Shown here in pieces: positions 35,795 to 47,539 of a stretch of 64,000 bases of DNA; the first letter of the stretch is position 1; each line of letters begins with the position of its first letter. A model generated the notes under the pieces. It saw nothing but the letters and a program-made list of their open reading frames with translations, made no database searches and was not told the DNA's origin. The DNA comes from Alisma plantago-aquatica (taxonomy: Eukaryota; Streptophyta; Magnoliopsida; Alismatales; Alismataceae). The stretch is taken from NCBI GenBank assembly GCA_963693085.1, contig OY856409.1:1331520415-1331584414 (forward strand), written 5' to 3'. The position numbers and the translations under genes are program-made.

Positions 35795-38700
35795 TTATTA
35801 GGCTAATAGGCCTTTGTCTTATGAGGAAAACTACTCCTTGGCAGCTTGCATAGACCACCCACCCTCATCGGCAATTGCTGCAAATAGGTGGTGGTTGCCA
35901 CAAGCACCAAACCTAATGTTCTTCCATTATCCCCAAACTCATACACGTCTCCTTTATGAACAGTTGATAGGATAATACATTTACGCATATATTTGAACAA
36001 AGCATTTTCAAGTACTTGCTATGAGAGGATTGTGTCATGATATGGGTCATAGCTCCTCCCAAAAGCATTTTCACAGACTTACTATGAGAGGGCAATGCCA
36101 TGATATGGGCCTTGGCTCCTTGCATATGCATTTTAGGGGACTTGTTGTGTGACGACATTCTCATGATATGTGCCCCAACTCCTCACAAATACATTTTAGG
36201 GACTTGTTGTGAGAGATATTGTCATGATATGGGCCTCAATTCCTCAAAAATGCATTTAAAGGGACTTACAGTGGGAGAAAACTATCATGATTTGGACCAC
36301 AACACCTCCCAAATACATTTTTGTGAGGATATATCAATACATTCATTTGACAATTCATAAAGGAGATGTGTAAGAGAGATTGTTGTTGAGAATCATTCTT
36401 AGTCTTTATAAGAGTCATTCATAAAGGTACATTGGCATGAAAACTATCCCAAAACTCATACACATCTCTTTTATAACCAGTCTATGGCTAAGGTGTCTTA
36501 TGAGGTAAATTGCTCCCTGACAGTAGCTTGTGTAAATCGCCCACCCCCGGTATCAATTATTACAATTAGGCAGTGATTGCCAGAAGCACTCAACCGATCA
36601 TGCTCCGTTCATCTCCAAACTCATACATGTCTCCCTTATGATTGTTTGAGAGGACAATACATATATACATGTATTCAACAAAAACATTTACATGGACTTG
36701 TTGTGACAAGACATTGTCATGATATGAGTTATAGCTCCTCCATAAAGCATTTTTTTAGACTTGTTATGAGAGGAAACTGTCAAAATATGGGTTTTGTCTC
36801 CTCTCAAATGCATTTTAGGGGACTTTCTGTGAGAGGACATTTTCATGATATGGGTCCCATCTCCTCACAAAAGCATTTTCAAGTACTTGTTGTGAGAGGA
36901 CGTTATCATGATATAGGCCCCAGATTCTCACTGATTAATTTCAAGGGACCTATTATGAGAGTACTCATCATGATATGGCCCATCGCTCCTCCTAAATGTA
37001 TTTTTACAGTGATAAATCAATACATTTATTTGACAATACATAAAGAATACATGTAAGATAATTGGTGTTGAGAGTCATTCTAAGTAATTTTGAGAATTAT
37101 TCATAAAGGGATATTCACATGACGATCATCCACAAACTTATATACATATCGTTTGTGATCATTCTAAGGCCAATGGGCCTATCTTGTGAGGCAAACTTAT
37201 CAATGATAGTGGCTTGTGTGGACCACCCACTTCTACAACAGTTGCTACAAACAATTTTCATGATATGGGCCCTAGATCCTCCTAAAAGCATTTTTGTGGA
37301 CTTGTTGTGAGAGGACACTGTCATGATATGGGTCCACACTCCTCACAAATGCATTTCGGGGCGTTTTCTTTAAGATAACATTCTTGTCATGATATGGGTC
37401 CACGCTCCTCACATATGCATTTTCAAGGACTTGTTGTAAGAGGACACTTCATGGTCTGGGCCTCGACTCCTCACCAAATGCATTTCAATGACTTGTTCTG
37501 ATAGAACATTGTCATGATATGGGCCATGGCTCTTCCCAAATGCATTTTTTGGGACATGGAAAAAAGTTTCTATACGGTCATGATATGGTCCCCAGCTCCT
37601 CCCAAATGCATTTTTAGATACATGTTGTCGAGACAATGTCAAGAGACGGAGCCCTAGATTCTCCCTAATACATTTCCAAGGAATTGCAGTTAGAGGACAC
37701 AGTGATGATATGGGACTTGGTTCCTTCTAATTGCATTTTTAAGGAATTATTTTGAGATGACATTGGTATAATATGTACCCTAGAACCTCCCAAATGTATT
37801 TTCAAGGACTTTGTGTGAGAAGACAACGTCATGATATGGGCCTAAAATCCACTCAAATGCATTTTTAGGGACTTGATGTGAGGGGATATTGTCAATATAT
37901 GGGCCATGGCTCCTCCGTAATGCATTTTTAGGAACTTCTCATGCGTGGACACTATAATGATATGGGTCAGGGCTCCTCCCGAATACATTTTTATGCACTT
38001 GATGTGAGATGACATTTGTCATGATATAGGCCTTGACACCTCCTAAATGTATCTTCAGGGACTTGTTATGAGAGGAAACTATCATGATATGGGACCTAGA
38101 ACCTCCGAAATACATTTTAGAGACTTTTTGTGAGAGGATACTTGTCATGATATGGGCCTTGGAAGCTCATAAATGCATTTTTATACTTGTCATGGTATGG
38201 TCTGGTCACGTCGCTGCATTTGTTATGGTTGTGGCATTGTGTTGTGAGGGTGGGTCACGACCTTGTGTTGTGGGTTGGTCGTGAAGCCTATTGTAATGGT
38301 GGTGATGATGCCTTGCTTTAAAACTATTTATCACGTTATATCTCGGTCGCGATGTGCGTCATGGAGACAGTCGCGAAGTTGGGTTATGAGATATGGTTGT
38401 GGCACCTCCTAAATGCATTTTTAGGGACTTGATGTGAGATAACATTTGTTTTGAAATGGACCCTGACACCTCCCAAATGTATTTGGAGGGACATGTTGTG
38501 AAAGGACACTATCATGATATGGGTCGTGGTATCTCCAAAATGCATTTTTAAGAACTTGATGTGAGGTAACATTTGTCTTGAAATGGGCCCTGACACCTCA
38601 CAAATACATTTTCATAGACTTGTTGTGAGAGTACGTTGTCATGATATGGAACCTGACACCTCCCAAATGTATTTTTAAGGACTTATTGTGAGATGACATT

Positions 38701-39370
38701 ATCATCATATGTGCCATGACACCTCGCAAATGTATTTTCAAGGACTTGAGATGGTTTTGGTTGTGATGGTTGGCCTTGTTTCAATCATGATGGTTTTTTC
38801 TACTTCTAGACGTGACACTTTGCTTTGGTCGGATCGCGACGCTACATTTTTTGCGATCGTGACTTTGTGATGTGAGGGTGGGTCACAACGTTGTGTTGGT
38901 CACGAAGCCTATGTGTAATGATGGTTGTGACGCCTTGCTTTAACACTGTTCTGTCATGGTCACGACGTGCGTCATGGAGACAGTTGCGATGTTGCATTGT
39001 GAGATATCGGTCATAGCACCTCCCAAATGCATTTTTAGGGACTTAATGTGAGATAATATATGTCTTTAAATGGGCCCTGACACCTCCCAAATGCATTTGA
39101 AGGGACATGTTGTAAAAGGGCACTATCATGATATGGGTCGTGACACCTCCCAAATGCATTTTTAGGAACTGGATGTGCAATAACATTTGTCTTAAAATGG
39201 TCACTGACACCTCGCAAATACATTTTCATGGACTTGTTGTGCGAGGTTGTTATCATGATATGAGACCTGACATCACCAAAATGCATTTTTAAGGACTTAA
39301 TGTGAGATGACATTGTCATCATATGTGCCATGGCACCTCCACTTCCATATACATTGGTTAGGAGATCAAA
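35795..39370. repeat. 63-bp satellite array, block 2 (largest)
   Basis: Roughly fifty 63-bp units occur here, interrupted by the longer modules near 35,800-35,990, 36,320-36,670 and 37,010-37,250. The period equals 21 codons and several copies lack stops, so frames such as 36577-37056 (159 codons) show 21-residue repeats of the type VRGHYHDMGPISSQMHFKGL. The opposite strand reads SHNKSLKMHLGGVRAHIM repeats. Both are array by-products unless transcription is shown. Confidence 0.85.
38190..39345. repeat. 605-bp tandem duplication inside the satellite
   Basis: A GC-richer insert with GTGCGTCATGGAGACAGT lies near 38,345-38,400 and again near 38,950-39,005. In each case it is followed by the same series of diverged 63-bp units. 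The spacing is about 605 bp. Part of the same unit series recurs near 40,690-40,945. Confidence 0.8.
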
Positions 39371-39418
39371 ACGCTTGATATAGGAAATCAAGCCTTGTGC
39401 TACATTGTTAACAGGAAT

Positions 39419-39735
39419 GCTACTACAAGGGGGAGCTTGAAGTTACTTCGAGGAAGGCTGCTTTGAGGTTGGTGGGACTACTTCAAGGTGAAGGCTGTCC
39501 AAAGGGTGGTGAATGTATTTGTAATTTTATGTAACATCCTTGCGAGGTAATAAAATTTAAATACTTTCAAAATCCCAATTCGAAACAATTAGGTAGTGGA
39601 CTGACTCGCTTAGTTTTTGCTAAGGGTGGAACCACTCTAAACACCTTGCCTCCTTTAAGTTTCAATTGTGGTTTCTTGAGTTGAATTATTATTAAAATAT
39701 TTATAAAACCCTATTCACCCCCTCTAGTAGTTTTT
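39419..39735 (+). repeat. copia (SIRE-like) LTR fragment
   Basis: The sequence CAAGGGGGAGCTTGAAG looks like a polypurine tract joined to an LTR start. About 300 bp later CCCTATTCACCCCCTCTAG matches the typical 3' end of SIRE-type copia LTRs. No internal coding is attached, so this is a remnant. The assignment rests on these two motifs. Confidence 0.4.
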
Positions 39736-40960
39736 CAGAAACTTTCTCCTTGGCAACATCTTACATAGACCTCCCACCCCAAGCAATGATTCATGCAAAT
39801 GGGTGGTAGCTACCATTAGCACCCAATCAACCAGGCTTTAATTGTCCCCAAACTCATAGATGTCCGTTTATGAATAGCTAAGAGGATAATACATGTATAC
39901 ACATATCAAGAACTTTTTTGTGAGAAGACAATGTCATGACATAGGCCCTAGCCCCTCCTTTAAGCATTTTAATGGACATGTCTGAGAGGACATTGTCATG
40001 TTATGGGTTGTAGCTCCTCGCACATGCATTTTGGGGGACTTTCCTGAGAGGATTCCTTGATATGCGCATGGATACTCACAAATGCAGTTTCAAGGACTTG
40101 TTGTGAGAGGCCACTATCATGATATGGGCCCAAGATCCTCATAAATTCATTTCAAAAAACTTTTTGGAGATTATATTGTCATGATATGGGCCCAACATCC
40201 TCACAAATGCATTTCAATGGGCTTGGTGTGAGATGATACTATCATGTTATGGGTCATGACTCCTCCTAACTACATTTATGGGGACTTGTTCTCAGAGAAC
40301 AATCTCATGATTTGGGCCTTGTATCTCCCTGTGTGCATATCTAGGGACTTGATGTGAGTGTACATTACCACAATATTCCTCCTAAATGTATTTTTAGGGA
40401 CTTACTGTGAGATGACCTTGTTAGGATTTGGTCCAGGGCACTTAGCGAAGGTATTTTTAGGGACTTGTTGTGAGAGGAAAATGTCACGATACGGGCCATG
40501 GCTCCTCAAAAAAACATTTCTATGGACTTTTTGTGAGGGGACACTCTCTTGACATTGTCATCATATGTGCCATGGAACCTCCTAAATATATTTTCAAGGA
40601 CTTGGCGTGAGAGGACCTTGTCCTGATATGGGCCCAAACTTCACCCAAATGCATTTTTAGGGACTTATTATGAGAGGACACTATCAGTATATGGGCCACG
40701 ACACCTCCTTAATCCATTTGAAGTGACATGTTGTGAAAGGACACTATCATGATATGGGTTGTAGCACCTCCCAAATGCTTTTTTAGGGATGTGTTGTGAG
40801 ATACCATTTGTCATGATATGGGTCCTGACACCTCCCAAATATATTTTCATGGACTTGTTGTGAGAAGATGTTCTCATGATATGATACCTGACACCTCCCA
40901 AATGCATTTTTAAGGACTTACTGTGAGATGACATTTATCTTGACATGCAAAACTCTTATA
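39736..40960. repeat. 63-bp satellite array, block 3
   Basis: About sixteen further units follow one copy of the longer module near 39,740-39,910. The units are more diverged than in block 2. Confidence 0.8.
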
Positions 40961-41238
40961 GATAATCCAAGGGTAAGGTATCGGTTATTGGGTACCTTCC
41001 TTGACAAGATATCACAATTTGTCATCACTTTGTGTACAAACCAATACCACTTTTGCAAGGAAGTCTCAAACTGATAGGCTTCACCTATTTGAGGTTCTTA
41101 ACCTGACATGGATGCTTCCAAAAGTTCCCAAAACTGATATAGGACATCCTCTATGGTTTATAAACTAATAGGAACCCCCATTTTCCCTTCAAAACTCGAC
41201 ACAACCTCATCTAGGGTTCAAGGTACTCAACATTCTAT
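40961..41238. other. unassigned spacer
   Basis: This spacer has no satellite similarity and no reading frame of note. It is the left flank of the copia insertion. Confidence 0.4.
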
Positions 41239-41243
41239 GGTTC

Positions 41244-41431
41244 TCTAGAATATGAGACTAATTGTCTTATTATTGAGATGATCTAAAACAGAGTACAGGA
41301 GTTCTCTTTTATAAGACAAGAGAAAGACACATGGTTTAGATATAACCAATGTGGGATAAAACAAGACATAGAAATAACAAGTAAGAGAAAAATAGACTAA
41401 GTAAAAACGCAGGAAAGTCTATATACTAATA
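41244..41431 (-). repeat. 3' LTR of the copia element
   Basis: This LTR is about 188 bp. Its right border is fixed by the polypurine tract (GCTTGAGGGGGAG on the minus strand, 41432 onward). The left border is inferred from the duplication. The minus-strand start TATTAGTATATAG lacks the usual TG. Confidence 0.65.
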
Positions 41432-41438
41432 CTCCCCC

Positions 41439-43061
41439 TCAAGCTGGAGCGTAGATGTCTAGCATGCCCAGCTTGGATGTCATAGCAGTGAACCTCGTCC
41501 TTGGTAGAATCTTTGTGAAGATGTCAGCCACATGATCGGATGTATGAATATAGGGAGTAGAGATTTGGCCCGATAGAACAGCTTCGCGAACGAAATGACA
41601 ATCCACCTCAATGTGCTTGGTCCGCTCATGGAAAGTAGGATTACTAGCAATGAAGGTAGTTGCTTTGTTGTCACAATACATTGGAATAGGAGACGAATCA
41701 GAAATGACAAAGTCCTTCAGCAAGCTCCTAATCCAGAACAGTTCACAAGTAGTATGTGACATGGCACGATACTCAGCTTCAGCACTACATCGAGCAACTA
41801 CAGACTGCTTCTTGCTTCGCCAAGTGACAAGGTTACCTCCCACAAAGGTACAGTAGCCAGAAGTAGACCGACGGTCAACCTTGCTGCCAGCATAATCAGA
41901 GTCAGAATAGCCAAGGAGTTTGCAATGCCCATGTTTCTTGTAAAGCAGACCTTTTCCAGGAGAACTTTTCAGATATTTCAGAATATGGCAGACAGCATCC
42001 CAATGGTATTGCCGAGGTTTATCCAAGTATCGACTAACCAGTCCAACCACAGCAGTAATATCAGCCCGTGTAACAGTAAGATAGATGAGTTTACCAACCA
42101 TTCTTCGATACTGCTGATTGTCAGGATAAGCAGGAGAATCCTCATCATCCCAGTCGGTGTTTGGATCCAGAGGTGTGCTAGCAGGTTTAGCACCTAGAAG
42201 ACCAGTTTCAGATAGGAGATCCAGAACATACTTCCGCTGAGATAAGCAGAGACCAGAAGAAGACTGGGACACCTCTATCCCAAGAAAATACCGTAGTGAG
42301 CCGAGATCCTTGGTGACAAAGTGTTTCTCCAGATAGAACTTTGTTGACTGAATACCAGCAAGATAACTTCCAGAAAGAATAATGTCGTCGAAATAAACAA
42401 TAAGGACAACAATACCCGCAGTAGTATTTTTCAAAAAAACAGAATGATCATACTGGGAGCGCCGGAAAGAGAATTTCTGAAGAATAGTGTTGAGCTTGTC
42501 AAACCAAGCTCTGGGGCTCTGTTTCAAGCCATAAATAGCCTTTTTCAGCCTGCAGACTTTAGAGGACTCCCCCTGACACACAAAACCGGGGGGTTGTGAC
42601 ATGTATACTTCTTCATGAAGGTCACCATACAGGAAAGCATTCTTGACATCAAGCTGATACAGAGGCCAGTCAGAATTTATAGCAACAGAAATCAGAATTC
42701 TCACAGAGTTCAGGCGTGCCACTGGAGAGAAAGTCTCGAAGTAGTCGACCCCATAGGTCTGTGTATACCCCTTTGCCACAAGTCTCGCCTTCATCCGTTC
42801 AACAGTACCGTCTGGCTGGTATTTGACTGTGAAGACCCATCGGAAACCAACTGGAGAGCAAGCAGCAGGTGGATCAACAAGGGCCCATGTATTACGTTCT
42901 GTAAGGGCCTTCATTTCTTCTTCCATAGCCTGACGCCATGCAGGATGTCTAAGAGCCTGAGCAGCATTTTTAGGAACAGATATAGCAGAAAGAGCCGCAG
43001 TGAAGTTAGCAAAATTAACACCCAGATGAGCAGTAGAACAAAAATTCCCAATCGGATGCAT
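41439..43061 (-). pseudogene. copia reverse transcriptase-RNase H
   Basis: This 540-codon frame is the C-terminal part of a Ty1/copia polyprotein. The N-terminal 110 residues show the family hallmark WRQAMEEEM, then VARLNSVRIL and LDVKNAFLYGDLHEEVYM. The reverse transcriptase active site reads YFDDI (residues 223-227), keeping both aspartates. RNase H motifs SDSDYAG, AEAEYRAM and CDNKAT follow, and the end RTKHIEVDCHFVRE with HVADIFTK is typical. The Met used as start is internal to the family. The same frame continues upstream, beyond a single stop, into 43065-43328. Without integrase and gag it cannot transpose by itself. Confidence 0.9.
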
Positions 43062-43064
43062 AGT

Positions 43065-43328
43065 TCACGTTCTTGTCCCCTTTCTCAGACTAATAGGAAT
43101 ATCAAGATCAGAAAATACCTGCAGAGGTGTTTGATCTGGCACGGAGGATGAGGACGATGGAGAGGCCATAGAGGGAGCTGTCGGCTTCGGTCTTCTGTGA
43201 TAAACTTTCAGAGGTGGCTTTTCAATCGGAGCATCAGAATTATCAGGCAAATCATCCACCACAGGTAAAGGCGTGTCCACTAGTAAATCCGAAGTGAGCG
43301 CAAAACTAGCCGAAGAATAGAAAGGCAT
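43065..43328 (-). pseudogene. copia pol linker upstream of reverse transcriptase
   Basis: This 87-codon frame ends VFSDLDIPISLRKGTRT, the conserved RKGxR lead-in to copia reverse transcriptase. A TGA then stands where most relatives have Cys. Two codons later the long reverse transcriptase frame begins in the same phase. The upstream part is the Ser/Pro-rich linker between integrase and reverse transcriptase. It stops at the deletion junction with the 5' LTR. Confidence 0.8.
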
Positions 43329-43443
43329 ATGCTAATAGGTTTAGATATAACCAATGTGGGATAAAACAAGACATAGAAATAACAAGTAAAAGATAAAAAT
43401 AGACTAAGTAAAAATGCAGGAAAGTCTATATACTAATAGGTTC

Positions 43444-45070
43444 TAACATCACCAAGAGTGTTATTACTTAACTAAGACTTAAACAAGGCGCCCCCTTCTC
43501 TCTCTCTCCTCTAGATGATACTAAGGGACTTGTTTTGAGATGACATTTACAATGATATGGGACCCTAATCCACTAAAATGAATTTTTAGGGGCTTGTTGT
43601 GAGAGGACACTATCATGAATTCTAGGGATTTGTGGTGAGAGGACACTTGTTGATTTTTTGCCTACCCCTAGCGTAGACCACCCGCCAAGCAACAATTGTT
43701 GCAATTGGGCGGTGGCTTCCACAAGCACCCCAATGACCATGCTTTGCTTGTGTTAATACTCATATATGTCTCCTTGATGAACATTTAAGAGGGTGATACA
43801 TTTGTACACATCTAAGATCAGAGTATTTCGAGGGACTTATTTTGAGAGAACATTATCATGATATGGTCCTAGTTCGTCCTAGAAGCAATTTTCATGAACT
43901 TGCTAATAGAGGACACGATCATGATATGGACCTTGGCTCCCCGCAGAAACATTGTTATGAACTTTCTCTAAGAGTAAACTATTTTGATATGGGTCATGGC
44001 TCCTCGCAAATACATTTTACAAGACTTGTCATGAGAGGACATTCTCATGATATGGGCCGGTCCCAAATCCTCTGAAATGAATTTTTAGGGATTTGTTGTG
44101 AGAGGAAACTGTCATGATGTGGGACCTAGCTCATCACAAAGGCATTTCGAGGGACTTGTTGTGAGACGATATTGTCATGATATGGTCTTTGGCTCCTCCC
44201 AGATTCATTTTCATGGGGATATATCAAAACATTTATTTGAAAATGCATAAAGGAGACATGTGAGTGAAATTGTTGGTGAGAGTCATTCTAAATCATTTTG
44301 GGAGTCTTTCATTATAGGACATTCTAATGATCTAGGCACATATTCCTCAAAATGCATATTTAGGTACTTGTTGTGAGAGGACACAGTAAGGATGTGGGCC
44401 CTGACGTCTCATCAAATGCATTTCAAGGGACTTCTTGTGGTAGTACACTATCATGATATGACTGATGGCTCCTCCCAAATCAAAATTTGGGAACTTGTTG
44501 TGAGAGGTGACTCTCATGGTATGGCCCTGGCTCCTCCCATATGTATTTTTCAAGGACTTGTTGTGAGTGAACTTTGTCACGATATTTCCTTAAATGCATA
44601 TCTGAGTACATACAATGAGAGGAAATTTTTAAGATATGGGCCATGGCACCTTACAAATGCATTTCTAGGGACTTCTTGTGTAGGACACTATCATGATATG
44701 GCCAATGGCTCCTCCCAAAATCAAAATTTGGCAACTTGTTGGGGGAGGTGACTCTCATGATATTGGCCCTGGATCCTCCCATATGCATTTCCAAGGACTT
44801 GTGAGTGGACACTATCAAGATATTCCCCTCAAATGCATATCTGAGGGCATACAATGAGAGTACATTGTTAAGATATGGGCCATGGCACCTCAAAAATGCA
44901 TTTCTAGGGACTTTCTATGAGAGGACAATGTCATAATATGGGTCATGGATCCCAACAATTGTATTTCTATGGAATTTCTATAAGAGCACACTCTCATGAT
45001 ATGGGTCTTGGCTCCTCGCAAATGCATTTTAGGGGGTTGCTCTAAGATGACAATGTCATGATATGGGCCA
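43444..45070. repeat. 63-bp satellite array, block 4
   Basis: About twenty units, with the longer modules near 43,660-43,820 and 44,215-44,300. A variant containing CAAATCAAAATTTGG appears twice (about 44,475 and 44,715) at 240-bp spacing, indicating a local four-unit duplication. Confidence 0.8.
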
Positions 45071-45076
45071 TGGTGG

Positions 45077-45430
45077 AAATTGTTTCAAACCCCATAAGTA
45101 AGTGTTTCAAGCCCCACAAGTGAGTGTTGCAAGCCCTATAAGTGAGTGCTACCAGTCTACAAGCGAGTGTTACAAGCACCACAAGCTAGGTTGTTATCCC
45201 AACATGTGAGTGTTGCAAGCTCTGCAAGTGAGTACCACAATCGAAATTCTGGTTTCTTCTCATGATGATCATCATCTTCTTTTTCTTATTTTAGATATAT
45301 ATGTATATATGTATATATTTATATATATCTCAATTTTCACAATTTTAAAGCCAAATGTCACAAGTTCCACAAGCCAGTGCTACAACTTTTGCAAGCATCA
45401 CAAGTGAGTGTTGCAAGTACAAATGAGCAC
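45077..45430. repeat. minisatellite of about 23 bp (CAAGTGAGTGTTGCAAG)
   Basis: Loose copies of CACAAGTGAGTGTTGCAAGC occur at 20-25 bp spacing on both sides of a short AT-rich insert near 45,290-45,330. Confidence 0.75.
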
Positions 45431-45720
45431 CATAATTCTAAAAAATCTAAGGACTTGTTGTGAGAGGACACTATCATGATATGGGATTTGTCTCCTCCCA
45501 AATGCATTTCCTAGGACATGATGTGAGAGGACTCTAATATTGGCTTTGGCTCCTCACAGAATGCATTTTTAGGGACTTATTATGAGAGGACACTATCAAG
45601 ATATGGATCATAGACCTCCTAAAAGCATTTTTAAGGACATATTATGAGATGATATTGTTGTGATATGGGCCCTAGATCTATGTCATTATTTTAGATCAAA
45701 CCTAGATCATCCTCAATGCA
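45431..45720. repeat. 63-bp satellite array, block 5 (terminal, diverged)
   Basis: The last four or so recognisable units occur here. Degenerate traces continue to about 45,900. Confidence 0.7.
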
Positions 45721-47218
45721 ACTTAGGTGACTCTTTGTGAGAGGGAACTTCCTCGTATGACATGAAAGACCCTCCTCTCGGGTCACCTTAGCATTATGGT
45801 TCTATGGATTTCCCTCAATTGTTGTGAGAAGGTACTCTCATGATGTGCCTCGAAACTCATCTTTGGTGTAGCGCTAGTGAATTGTAATGAAAGGACACTT
45901 CCTCATCCTATTAAAAGACGTCCTACTTGGTTCTCAATGGAAATTTCAATCCTCTGTGATGAGATTCCTATCACTTTTCCAATGAAAAAAAATAGTTTTA
46001 GATTTATATTTTGGTAATTTTAGTTATAACACTTCTATGTTGAGGGAGTAAGATAGTCTTAATGAAACATGTGTGCATGCACTTTTTATAAACATTACAA
46101 GTTGAAGGAGTTACATGGAATTAACTAAATGTATGTGCATCTGTTCTTTATAAAAGTGGCGACAACAACTATTCAGATAAAATACATGAGCTTTATCTGT
46201 TAGATCTATTCATGTATCTTGCTTCTGCTATTTTAAGCATGATTTGTATAATATAATGGTTATTTGCATGGTGATATATCCGATGATTTTTTTAATTTAG
46301 CAGATATGCCATCAATTTTTTAGATCAAAGAAACTCCACTGATAATGTCACATTAAACAGTCAGATGTAGTGGTTCTGAGATGAGATATGGTGATGAATT
46401 ACCTTAATAGCTCATGTAATGAATCCTACAAAATAAAATTGATTACTTACCAGATTCAACTAATATTGCATGAAAAGTATGGTGTATCATTTGTAAAAAT
46501 GTGATTACTGATTGCTTTTAGATTTCTACATTATATTTAAGAAGTTCATAGTCAATCAAATAATAACATATTTCATAATCAATCAAATAATAACATATGT
46601 AGATTTATTTTATAGAAATACAAATGATTAAAAAATATGTTTACCTAAAACTTTTAGTTAGGAAACCCACTAAAATGTATTTCCTTGTAAGTAAATAACT
46701 TCCATCAAATTAATATTCCTACAAATAAGTTTCTATATTAATTAAAATTTCTTCCAAATGCCTTCTATATCTTTTAAATAAAGCTTCTATAATAATGACC
46801 TTACCTATGTTGGGATAGTCAATCACATATGAGTGCACCACTCCAAGCAACCCAACCCTCCCTTTCCCGTATAGGTTCTCTAACAAGAAGGATCACTTCA
46901 CAAATATGCCATTGTGAAGGCAATTGTAAATATGCCTTACTTGTGCTAAATATCCTCAAATACATATTAATAGAGAGGCGTAAAATTGATCAAATTAAGA
47001 TAAAATTGATTCTTAAAGGGTGAGTTCTATCAAGTTATAAGTATAAAGAGATCATACTGGGGATGCTTTAGTTTCCGCTTGCCAACACAGAGGGAAGGAA
47101 TGTACAATTGCAATCTATTCAGGAAAAGAGGGAGGAAATATTAATGTTGAAGTTAGTGAACCAATCTAAGGAGAATCTTCATTTTATAAATCACCTCATA
47201 TTCTAATATACACATATG

Positions 47219-47254
<36 letters not shown>

Positions 47255-47539
47255 CAAAACATTTCAAAATTAGATGTATTGGATTTTGAATCGATATGTG
47301 ATGCACAAGTGCTTTTATTTCAATAAATACAATTATAAAGAAGTATATAATATAGTAAAAAAGTAAATGAATTTTTGAAGTTGAATGGGTCTCTAGAGAT
47401 TGATAATAAGATCTAAATTGTTCGGACTCCAGATTTAAGAAGAAAAAGACGGTTCCTAACTCAATCCTAGGTCAATAGGATCTAAATGAATTTGTAAAAT
47501 TACTTTGAGAAAATTTCACAATTTCACAAGTCAAGGCTC
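45721..47539. other. AT-rich DNA inside CACTA element
   Basis: No gene is seen. A 24-bp duplication lies near 46,555-46,600 and a TA run at 47,221-47,253. Faint traces of the GGACTTGT motif fade out before 45,950. Confidence 0.4.

Larger units (their letters stand above)
41239..43443 (-). mobile_element. internally deleted Ty1/copia element
   Basis: GGTTC at 41239-41243 and 43439-43443 is the likely 5-bp duplication. The left (3') LTR spans about 41244-41431. The right (5') LTR is represented only by its distal 101 bp (43338-43438), which matches 41333-41431. Minus-strand code between them covers only the end of pol. Gag, protease and integrase are gone, deleted together with the inner half of the 5' LTR. 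It sits in the CACTA satellite region. Confidence 0.8.

Noticed and set aside
36577..37056. 159-codon frame with 21-residue repeats as a gene
   Set aside because: It is an in-phase reading of the 63-bp satellite. Neighbouring blocks lose the frame, and both strands are equally open.
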